NCBI GenBank assembly: GCA_013696525.1
Contig: JACCYK010000187.1
Span: forward strand, 1 to 5,030
DNA: 5,030 nt
DNA from: Chloroflexia bacterium
GTDB lineage: Bacteria; Chloroflexota; Chloroflexia; Thermomicrobiales; UBA6265
Direction of reading: 5' to 3'
Shown: positions 1-4,887 of the stretch, piece by piece
Layout: each line of letters begins with the position of its first letter
Position numbering within the stretch: position 1 is the first letter of the stretch
Made by a program: the position numbers and the translations under genes
Notes under the pieces: model-generated
What the model saw: the letters and a program-made list of their open reading frames with translations, nothing else
What the model was told of the DNA's origin: nothing
Database searches by the model: none

Positions 1-5
1 GTTGA

Positions 6-37
6 TGATGCCGTGCCCATCGCCCGGCACGGCATCA
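6..37 (-). terminator. hairpin downstream of the cupredoxin gene, probable transcription terminator
   Basis: A perfect 12-bp inverted repeat, arms 6-17 and 26-37, encloses an 8-nt loop at 18-25. It lies 13 nt beyond the original stop codon (50-52) of the minus-strand cupredoxin gene, where a terminator is expected. No T-tract is visible before the window edge, so if it terminates it is either of the stem-only kind or its tail is cut off. It could also serve a convergent gene left of the window. Confidence 0.5.
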
Positions 38-49
38 GTGTCAGCGTAG

Positions 50-534
50 CTACTCGACGGTGAGGGTGCCGATCATGCCGGCGGCCTGGTGCCGGGGATG
101 TCGCAGTAGAACTCGTACTCCCCGGCGGGGGCGTTAATGGTGACGGAGAGGGTTTCGCCGGCCACGGCATCGGTGGAGTGGATATCGAGCTCGTCGATGT
201 TGAAGTTGTGAAGGGCGGCCCCCGTGTTCGGCAGCAGGATCGTCACCTCGGTATCGGCCGGAATCGTTAGCTCCGTCGGCACGAACGCGATATCGACCAT
301 CTCGATGGTGAATTCGCCGTTGCCCCCCGCGGTCGGGGTGGCACAGGCATCGGCCACCGGCGAGCCGGCCGGGGACGCGATCGGCGAAGCATCCGGGCTC
401 GCGGCCGGCGACGCTTCCGGGCACTCGGGGTCGCCGGCGGTGTCCTGGGCCACTCCTAGCCCGCCGCCGATGACGGCGCCGAAGATAGCAATCAGCATCG
501 CGGGGAACAGGAAGATCCGAATCGCGCGTTGCAT
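50..534 (-). pseudogene. secreted cupredoxin (plastocyanin/azurin-like) with a C-terminal frameshift
   Basis: Cupredoxins are single-domain blue-copper electron carriers working outside the cytoplasmic membrane. The product starts with a basic N-terminus (MQRAIR) and a hydrophobic stretch at about 7-29, a signal peptide or anchor with possible cleavage after A29. An Ala-Ser-Pro-x linker at about 40-60 follows, then the cupredoxin beta-sandwich from about 73. Type 1 copper ligands expected are a histidine (H109 in LHNFNID), then Cys-x4-His-x4-Met. C144 (YCDIPG) is present. The frame as sequenced then runs into TRPPA and a stop at 73-75. Adding one G near position 91 on the plus strand restores CDIPGHQAAGM and IGTLTVE, with H149 and M154 in place, a 161-residue protein and a stop at 50-52. 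A ribosome binding site AAGGAAAGGAG (541-551, minus strand) sits 6 nt before the ATG and fixes the start. The frameshift may be real or a sequencing error in a G run. Family call is firm; redox partner unknown. C38 and C64 flank the linker and could pair. Confidence 0.88.
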
Positions 535-551
535 GGTGAGCTCCTTTCCTT

Positions 552-1094
552 GATCGCTGGATGACGAGCTTTCCCGCGGGTGTTGTCCGCTTGCTCACGT
601 TGGCGATCGGGGTGAATCGTTTCCCCTCCTCTCGTCACGGAATTCGCGCGCGACAGGCCAGCGTGGCCGGGGCGATTGCCGGCGACGGCCGTGGCAGGCA
701 CCGGCCGGCCGAACCAGCCGGGCCAGACGGTGGCGGCGCGGTGGCCACCCGGAGAAGCGCTAGGCAGAAGCGGTGCCAACGTCCGTCCCGCGAGGTCCGG
801 CGAGCGGGCGTCGCCGGCAAGCGGCCGAGGATCGAGCAGCGAGCGTCCGCCACCGTGCCGATCACGGCGGGATGGTCTGGCCGGTGACCGCCAAATGCCG
901 AGGTACGCGTCGCGGTGCCGACGTCGCGGAACCGGCGACAAGCGTTGGGGGACGGCGCCAGCGCCGGTTCGCATTGATATCGATTCAAGTTTGACCGCAA
1001 GAATTGGATGAGGTGCGTCTGATGCCGGCCCTATCATCAATGTTAAATCAGTGTGAAACGATGGAGAGAACCCAATGATGACGGTACTTGACAT
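552..1094. other. long stretch without a recognisable gene
   Basis: About 540 bp, very GC-rich at 640-970 and less so at 970-1080. Several overlapping open frames cross it on both strands, but all are rich in Arg, Pro, Gly and Ala, lack domain signatures, and look like by-products of high GC. The minus-strand promoter of the cupredoxin gene should lie in the first 100 bp; I see no convincing -35/-10 pair. Near the right end there is a TATCAT (1032-1037) without a good -35 box, and an ATGATG start-like site at 1075 preceded by GGAGAG, which leads into the broken alkyltransferase remnant. This may be the stub of a former gene. Confidence 0.5.
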
Positions 1095-1097
1095 GAC

Positions 1098-1313
1098 CGG
1101 AGCTATGGCTAGGTGGCCCGCTGCCTTGGCGAGCCGGGCGCGGCCCGTGCCGTGGCGGCCGCCTGCGCCCGCAACCCGGTTGCCCTCGTGGTGCCCTGTC
1201 ATCGGGTCATTCGGGAAGGTGGCGACCTGGGCGGCTACCGCCGCGGGGGCGAGCGCAAACGCGCCCTGCTGGCGGCGGAGCACGCCGCGACGCGCGCCCC
1301 GGCTGAGCGCTGA
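1098..1313 (+). pseudogene. C-terminal remnant of an Ada/Ogt-type O6-alkylguanine-DNA alkyltransferase
   Basis: This family repairs O6-alkylguanine by moving the alkyl group onto its own active-site cysteine, once per molecule. The frame reads RSYG, then TAG (1110-1112), then [14 protein letters not shown], the helix-turn-helix part with its Arg finger. Next come [16 protein letters not shown], which holds the acceptor Cys in the Pro-Cys-His-Arg-Val motif (codon at 1197-1199), and [15 protein letters not shown] near the usual C-terminus; it ends with TGA at 1311-1313. The segment after the TAG is 66 codons, against roughly 160-180 for a complete Ogt domain. Homology stops abruptly left of the RSYG codons, and another in-frame stop (TGA, 1089-1091) lies just upstream. 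The usual Glu codon (GAG) of the YGEVA motif is replaced by TAG, a one-base nonsense change. A GTG at 1113 could start a short peptide, but it lacks most of the fold. The RAVA-x-ACA-x-N wording is closer to Ada C-terminal domains than to Ogt. Confidence 0.8.
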
Positions 1314-1489
1314 GCCGCTCCTAGTTGAGCGCCCAATCGCCGCCGCGCGGGCTCGCGCCGCAAGCCGCGGGCCGATCGACCAAGTACCCAAGACACTGGC
1401 AGCCCCACCTCGGGCGGAGCGGCCAGTGTCGCGTCTCCCGTGCGCCGTGGGGATGGAATCCGTCACCTCAGCGCACGTTCGTGAATTGC

Positions 1490-1687
1490 CTAGCGCGAAG
1501 GCCGTGGGCAGTCCGTCAGCTGCCGTCGGGGCGGAGCCTGGTGCCAACCGCGGCGGTTCAGCGGCCACCGGAGCGGCCAGCTCGGTTCACGCGGCGGCTC
1601 GATCTGAACCGGGGCGTCTGGCAACGCTTCGCGGGCAAGCCGAGCCGTACGATCTTGCGCGTGGAGGTAGGCAACGAACTCAATCAT
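1490..1687 (-). CDS. doubtful small ORF, 65 codons, unknown
   Basis: I do not recognise this product. It begins MIEFVAYLHAQDRTARLARE, plausible as a short amphipathic helix, but from about residue 32 becomes rich in Pro, Arg and Trp without any pattern I can place. In its favour, a ribosome-binding-like AGGAAAGG lies 8 nt upstream of the ATG on the minus strand, and it is divergent from the Lrp-type regulator with a 128-bp, relatively AT-rich gap between them. Against it are the short length, the low-complexity second half and a position between a pseudogene and a real gene. It may be a decayed gene with an intact start, or chance. No other gene is visible in 1314-1815. Confidence 0.25.
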   Translation of the reverse strand: MIEFVAYLHAQDRTARLAREALPDAPVQIEPPREPSWPLRWPLNRRGWHQAPPRRQLTDCPRPSR

Positions 1688-1770
1688 TGGATGGTCCTTT
1701 CCTGGAACACTTCCGTATCCGGGACTTAGATAGTAGCAAGCTGAACCTGGATCGTGAACGGATATCGCGG

Positions 1771-1776
1771 TATGAT
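1771..1776 (+). promoter_or_regulatory. possible -10 box of the Lrp-family gene
   Basis: TATGAT matches the sigma-70 -10 consensus at five of six positions and lies 39 nt before the ATG, inside the most AT-rich part of the 1688-1815 gap. The best -35 candidate at 17-bp spacing (TGGATC, 1748-1753) is poor, so the promoter is weak, activator-dependent, or not real. Confidence 0.25.
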
Positions 1777-1800
1777 TTCGTCAAGAAGCATCCTAAACGG

Positions 1801-1806
1801 AAGGAG
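1801..1806 (+). promoter_or_regulatory. ribosome binding site deciding the Lrp-family start
   Basis: AAGGAG followed by nine bases and ATG at 1816. The reading frame stays open far upstream (to an ATG at 1075), but only this ATG has a strong Shine-Dalgarno sequence and gives a protein of normal family length. Confidence 0.8.
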
Positions 1807-1815
1807 ATAGCGATC

Positions 1816-2313
1816 ATGGCTTCGCGAACACAAAGAGAGCTCGATAGCCTCGATTGGAGCATTCTGCGGGAGTTGCAGGGGGACGCCCGGCTGTCCTACA
1901 ACGCGCTGGCGCGGCGCGTCGGCCTGTCGTCGCCGGCGGTGGCGGAGCGGGTGCGGCGGCTGGAGGAGGCGGGCGTCATCGCCGGGTATCGAGCGGAGAT
2001 CAACCCGGCCAAGATCGGGCTGCCGATCATGGCGTTGATCCAGATGCGATGCGCCCCCGGCAAATGCCTGCTCAAGACCAGCGCCGCGGCCGATTTTCCC
2101 GAAATCGTCGAGGTCCTGAAGGTGAGCGGGCCGCATTGCACCGTGTTGAAGGTCAACGTCGCCTCCGTCCCTCACTTCGAGGCGCTGACCGAACGGCTCG
2201 GCGCCCATGGCGAGCTGCAGACCTCGATGGTCTGGTCCAGCGCCCTTACCCGGCGGGTGATCGATTGGGAGGGCGGCGTGCCGGAGGTCGAGGCGCCGCC
2301 CGAGTGGACGTAA
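1816..2313 (+). CDS. Lrp/AsnC-family transcriptional regulator
   Basis: The 165-residue protein has the usual family length and order. An AsnC-type winged helix-turn-helix lies at about 10-60 (LDWSILRELQGDARLSYNAL, then the recognition helix around 38-50, SSPAVAERVRRLE, and the wing GVIAGYRAEI). The C-terminal RAM-like alpha/beta domain lies at about 66-150 (IMALIQMR, EIVEVLKVSG, CTVLKVNVAS, and a TSMVWSS strand). Family members form dimers and octamers and sense amino acids or other small molecules; this ligand is unknown because no metabolic gene adjoins it. Three cysteines, C79, C84 and C108, lie in or near the ligand-sensing domain, and the C79-x4-C84 pair is notable. The last 15 residues form an acidic, Pro-rich tail. 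The gene stands alone: the left neighbour is an unrelated pseudogene and the right neighbour is convergent. Autoregulation is common in the family. The upstream in-frame extension (1075-1815) is non-coding in my reading. Confidence 0.92.
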   Translation: MASRTQRELDSLDWSILRELQGDARLSYNALARRVGLSSPAVAERVRRLEEAGVIAGYRAEINPAKIGLPIMALIQMRCAPGKCLLKTSAAADFPEIVEVLKVSGPHCTVLKVNVASVPHFEALTERLGAHGELQTSMVWSSALTRRVIDWEGGVPEVEAPPEWT

Positions 2314-2395
2314 CCGGATCGAAGCGGCCGGCAGCAACGCGGCCCCGGACCGATCGTCGCCCGCGCCCAGCCCGGGAATTGACTCGATCGTCAGA

Positions 2396-2410
2396 GAGCG
2401 TTTCCCGCTC
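2396..2410 (+). terminator. small hairpin in the convergent gap, weak terminator candidate
   Basis: GAGCG, loop TTTCC, CGCTC: a 5-bp stem 83 nt beyond the Lrp-family stop codon, with no T-tract after it. It is the clearest stem I found in the 164-bp gap (2314-2477) between two convergent genes, but the stem is short enough to occur by chance. Confidence 0.18.
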
Positions 2411-2477
2411 CAGGTTCGATCCCCCCTGACCATGGCGTCGTGGTGACCAACGCGCGTGCAGAAACGACGCTTTTCGC

Positions 2478-2924
2478 TCAGCCTTGATTCGCCCGATCGC
2501 GCTCGTGGCGGACCGCTGGCGGGCATGCGCCGCGCCGCTCGATGATGGCACAGATAACGCCGTCGCCGGCCAGCTCATCAGCATGGTCCCGGACTCCGGT
2601 TAACGTGGCCCGGAGCCGGTGCAGATCGGCCAGGGCGCGATCGATGGCGGCGATATGGGCCTCAAGGAGCGTAACCACCTGGGGACAGGGCGTGGCGCCT
2701 TCCTGCCGCAGGTCAAGGATGCGCTTGATCTCGCCTAATGTTAGGCCCAGATCTTTTGCCTGCCGGATAAACCGCAGGCGGTCGAGATCGCTCTCGGTAA
2801 ACAGCCGGTAGCCCACCTCGGAGCGGTCCGATGCCGGGATGAGGCCCTTCGCCTGCCAGAGGCGGATCGCTCTGGCGCTACTGCCGATCGCGGCGGCTGC
2901 TTCCCCGACCTTGAGCGCGTTCAT
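2478..2924 (-). CDS. MerR-family transcriptional regulator with candidate metal/thiol-binding cysteines
   Basis: MerR regulators bind as dimers between the -35 and -10 boxes of over-spaced promoters and activate by twisting the DNA. The 148-residue product shows the N-terminal winged helix-turn-helix: VGEAAAAIGSSARAIRLWQA at 6-25, the wing around GYRLF (38-42), and a second helix-turn-helix RLRFIRQAKDLGLTLGEIK at about 49-67. The long dimerisation helix follows at about 81-116. C80 (TPCPQV) aligns with the first metal-ligand cysteine of ZntR/PbrR-like members, which favours a divalent ion over the Ser found in CueR. C125 (VICAIIE) and C134 (RGACPP) resemble the C-terminal binding loop. A heavy metal is therefore the first guess, but an organic thiol-reactive inducer is possible because the divergent target is an MFS exporter. 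The start ATG (2922-2924) has GGGAAGGTGAG (2930-2940, minus strand) five bases upstream. It probably controls the divergent gene at 3057 through the dyad at 2952-2972, and possibly itself. Confidence 0.93.
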   Translation of the reverse strand: MNALKVGEAAAAIGSSARAIRLWQAKGLIPASDRSEVGYRLFTESDLDRLRFIRQAKDLGLTLGEIKRILDLRQEGATPCPQVVTLLEAHIAAIDRALADLHRLRATLTGVRDHADELAGDGVICAIIERRGACPPAVRHERDRANQG

Positions 2925-2948
2925 CGTGCCTCACCTTCCCGCCCCAGG

Positions 2949-2980
2949 TTGACCTTAACCTAACGGCAAGGTTTTACCAT
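2949..2980 (+). promoter_or_regulatory. MerR-type over-spaced promoter with operator dyad, driving the MFS gene
   Basis: The -35 box TTGACC (2949-2954) and -10 box TACCAT (2975-2980, four of six consensus bases) are separated by 20 bp instead of the usual 17, the hallmark of MerR-activated promoters. The spacer region carries an imperfect dyad centred on 2962: ACCTT (2952-2956) pairs with AAGGT (2968-2972), and C2959 with G2965, the layout of known CueR/MerR operators. Transcription would start near 2987, giving a leader of about 70 nt before the ATG at 3057. The merR start is only 24 bp left of the -35 box, so bound regulator could also block its own transcription. Confidence 0.75.
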
Positions 2981-3038
2981 CCGAGCGGTGAGAACGGACA
3001 GCGCCGATGCACTGGGTTCCGCCCGATCGTGCGATCAC

Positions 3039-3048
3039 GGAAAGGAGG
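3039..3048 (+). promoter_or_regulatory. ribosome binding site deciding the MFS start
   Basis: GGAAAGGAGG followed by eight bases and ATG at 3057. The alternative upstream GTG at 2988 would fall almost on the predicted transcription start, has no Shine-Dalgarno sequence, and would add 23 polar residues not typical of the family. Confidence 0.85.
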
Positions 3049-3056
3049 CCGCGGGT

Positions 3057-4343
3057 ATGCTAATTCGCCGTCTCACGGGGGTTGCCCGGTCCTATGCCGA
3101 TGTCGCGCGCGGCCCATCCTACTTCCCGCTGTGGCTCTCGCAGCTCGTGTCCAGCTTCGGTGATACGCTGAATTACATCGCGCTGGTCGTCCTGGTCTAC
3201 AACCTCACCGGCCGCGGGGCGGCCGTGGCCGGGTTAGTAGCGGCGGAAGTCGTCCCCATCTTGCTGTTAGGGCCGGTCGCCGGGGTCGTTATCGACCGGT
3301 TCAGTCGCAAGGCGGTGTTGATTGGGGCGGATCTCTGCCGGGCGGCGCTCGCCCTGTCGCTCCTCTGGCCCCAAGGCACCTGGCACGTCTACCTGGTCGC
3401 GGCCGGGATCGCCGCCGGCAGCACCTTCTTCAATCCGACCGTGCAGGCGGTCATTCCAGCGCTTACGACCGAAGGTCAGCGGCTCGCCGCCAATTCGGTG
3501 TCCTGGTCAACCGGGCGCCTGGTTCAGATTGTCGCCGCGGCCGTGGCCGGAGGCCTCATTGCGATCGTCGGCACCGGCGCCGCCTTTGCCCTCAACGCAG
3601 CGTCGTTCGTGATCTCGGCCTTGCTGATCGCCCGGCTCGTCATTCCCGCTCACTCTGGCCAGCTCGGCCGCGATACGACCCGCGGCCCCGGCCGTTACCT
3701 GGCTGAGGCACGCACCGGCTTGCGGTTCGCCGTCCGCGATCATCTGGTCCTGCGCCTGCTGGTGGTGCAAGGGCTGGCCTCGCTCGCGGCGGGAGCGACG
3801 AGCGCGATGTTGATTGTGCTGGCGGAACAGCACCTCGGGCTTGGGCCCGTGGGGTTTGGCTGGCTGATTGGGGCGATTGGGATCGGAGCCCTGATCGGCC
3901 CGCTGCTGCCGAACGCCGTCGCGGGCGACTACCGGGACGCCCGCTGGCTGTTCATCCCGTACATCGTCCGGGGAATCGGGGATGTCCTGATCGCCGTCTT
4001 CACGCCACTGCCGGTAGCGCTCATCATCCTCTTCATCTATGGGTTCAATACCTCGATCGGGGTGGTGGTGTTTAGCTCAACCATCCAAGGAGCGGTGCCG
4101 GATTCCGTGCGTGGACGGGTGTTTACCCTGCTCGACGTGACCTGGAATGCGATGCGCCTGCTCTCGCTCGCCGCCGGCGCGGTCATTGTCGATGCGGTGG
4201 GGATTCAGCCCCTATACTGGGGAGCCGGACTACTGCTCGCCCTTGCCGGTGGCCTCGGTCTGGCCCTGCTCGCCGATTACGACTTCCGGGGCCGGCCAGC
4301 GACCAACGGCACGTTCCCCGGCGCGCTGCCGAAATCCGGCTGA
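3057..4343 (+). CDS. major facilitator superfamily exporter (DHA3/MefA-EntS-like)
   Basis: The 428-residue integral membrane protein has the length and hydrophobic pattern of a 12-helix MFS carrier. Helix 1 (about 24-48) contains LWLSQLVSSFGDTLNYIALV, a typical DHA3-type opening. Motif A follows helix 2 as GVVIDRFSRKAVLI (76-89), with the conserved Asp80, Arg81 and Arg84/Lys85. The stretch FFNPTVQAVIPAL...LAANS (124-147) and NAASFVISALL (180-190) are further landmarks. A hydrophilic central loop lies at about 198-232 (GQLGRDTTRGPGRYLAEART), followed by the second six helices; RGRVF around 350 is the second-half motif-A counterpart. Relatives are proton-coupled exporters of macrolides, other drugs or siderophores; the substrate cannot be read from sequence. 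Divergent from the MerR-family gene and preceded by a MerR-type promoter, so expression is probably induced by the exported compound or a co-occurring stress. No other gene follows in the same direction, so it is likely monocistronic. A 5-bp stem at 4391-4409 is the only weak terminator-like structure after it. Confidence 0.93.
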   Translation: MLIRRLTGVARSYADVARGPSYFPLWLSQLVSSFGDTLNYIALVVLVYNLTGRGAAVAGLVAAEVVPILLLGPVAGVVIDRFSRKAVLIGADLCRAALALSLLWPQGTWHVYLVAAGIAAGSTFFNPTVQAVIPALTTEGQRLAANSVSWSTGRLVQIVAAAVAGGLIAIVGTGAAFALNAASFVISALLIARLVIPAHSGQLGRDTTRGPGRYLAEARTGLRFAVRDHLVLRLLVVQGLASLAAGATSAMLIVLAEQHLGLGPVGFGWLIGAIGIGALIGPLLPNAVAGDYRDARWLFIPYIVRGIGDVLIAVFTPLPVALIILFIYGFNTSIGVVVFSSTIQGAVPDSVRGRVFTLLDVTWNAMRLLSLAAGAVIVDAVGIQPLYWGAGLLLALAGGLGLALLADYDFRGRPATNGTFPGALPKSG

Positions 4344-4467
4344 GACTCGTCGCTCGCAAACGTCATGGCCTCGCCCCGGATGGCGGTTTTCCGTGAGCCC
4401 CTGCCACGGCTCGCCGCTCGTCCATTCCCTGACAAGCGCACTCCGATCCAACGCCGCAGATTCGAGC

Positions 4468-4576
4468 GCTTCAATCCCCACCCAACTCGAAAGTCGGGTG
4501 CAACGCTAGGGCAATGGCTGCATTGTGCAGGGGCACAAGGTTTCAATCCCCACCCAACTCGAAAGTCGGGTGCAAC
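4468..4576 (-). CRISPR. minimal CRISPR array: two 37-nt repeats, one 35-nt spacer
   Basis: Repeat copies at 4468-4504 and 4540-4576 are identical at 36 of 37 positions (C4469 against T4541); the spacer is 4505-4539. On the plus strand a repeat begins GTTTCAATCCCC and ends GGGTGCAAC. On the minus strand it ends ATTGAAAC, the classic 8-nt 5' handle of type I/III crRNAs. The minus-strand repeat folds into a 9-bp stem, CACCCGACT against AGTTGGGTG, closed by a TTCG tetraloop; its only imperfection is a G.U wobble. In plus-strand RNA the same position would be an A.C mismatch, so the array is probably read from right to left. The deviating base lies in the handle of the left repeat, fitting a degenerate leader-distal copy. 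The leader would lie right of 4577. No cas gene is in the window; the repeat resembles type I/III (cyanobacterial and Chloroflexi-like) repeats. With only two copies, chance duplication of another element cannot be fully excluded. Confidence 0.82.
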
Positions 4577-4887
4577 GATGAGCGGGGTATAGTGTCAAGT
4601 CGCAGATTGCCTCACTTTTGGGAACATCCTCTGCATCCGCTCAAGCTGAGCAGTTGGTGGCGCCAGTGGTGGGAAGCACGCTTTCTCAGCTTTGTCCGCG
4701 ATGGCCCCAGGTTGGTATCAAGTCTCCGATAGCATCTCTCTCGAGAATATCGCCCCTGCTCGGTGAAGCCCCGCCGTTAGGACCGCAATTGCCAGACATT
4801 GCCCCGCAGCCACTACGCACCGATCTCAAATCTGCTATCGCCTTGAGGCTAGGGACGGGGCAAGGGAGTGAGTTATGTACGGAGCGG
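4577..4887. other. gap right of the CRISPR array, leader side, no recognised gene
   Basis: About 310 bp, less GC-rich than the left of the window. If the array is transcribed leftwards, this is where its leader and promoter should be, but I see no AT-rich leader tract and no clear -35/-10 pair. Plus-strand frames run through it (for example 4618-4992 with a TTG start), but they lack a ribosome binding site and show no domain, and the right end of that frame conflicts with a better minus-strand reading. No further full or degenerate repeat copy was found at the 72-bp period on either side. Confidence 0.5.

Noticed and set aside
492..1568. Minus-strand open frame of 358 codons
   Set aside because: It runs antisense to the alkyltransferase remnant and overlaps the cupredoxin start; composition is Arg/Ala/Pro/Gly-rich with no domain. 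High GC explains its length.
2411..2428. tRNA T-arm-like GGTTCGATCC near the Lrp gene end
   Set aside because: The flanking bases do not form a proper 5-bp T stem with a 7-nt loop, and no acceptor, D or anticodon arm is found upstream. Not a tRNA, and too little to call an att site.
1726..2526. Minus-strand open frame of 266 codons
   Set aside because: Antisense to the whole Lrp-family gene and overlapping the merR end; a shadow of GC-rich coding sequence.
2988..3056. Upstream GTG start for the MFS protein
   Set aside because: It lies almost at the predicted transcription start of the MerR-type promoter, has no ribosome binding site, and adds a polar 23-residue extension; ATG 3057 has GGAAAGGAGG upstream.
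4391..4409. CCGTG/CACGG stem after the MFS gene as a terminator
   Set aside because: Only 5 bp with a 9-nt loop and no T-tract; within chance expectation.
4344..4467. Further degenerate CRISPR repeat copies left of the array
   Set aside because: Positions one 72-bp period away (4396-4432 and, on the right, 4612-4648) show no meaningful similarity to the repeat.
4514..4732. Plus-strand open frame crossing a CRISPR repeat
   Set aside because: It is translated through the repeat and spacer; no ribosome binding site and a frame made by chance.
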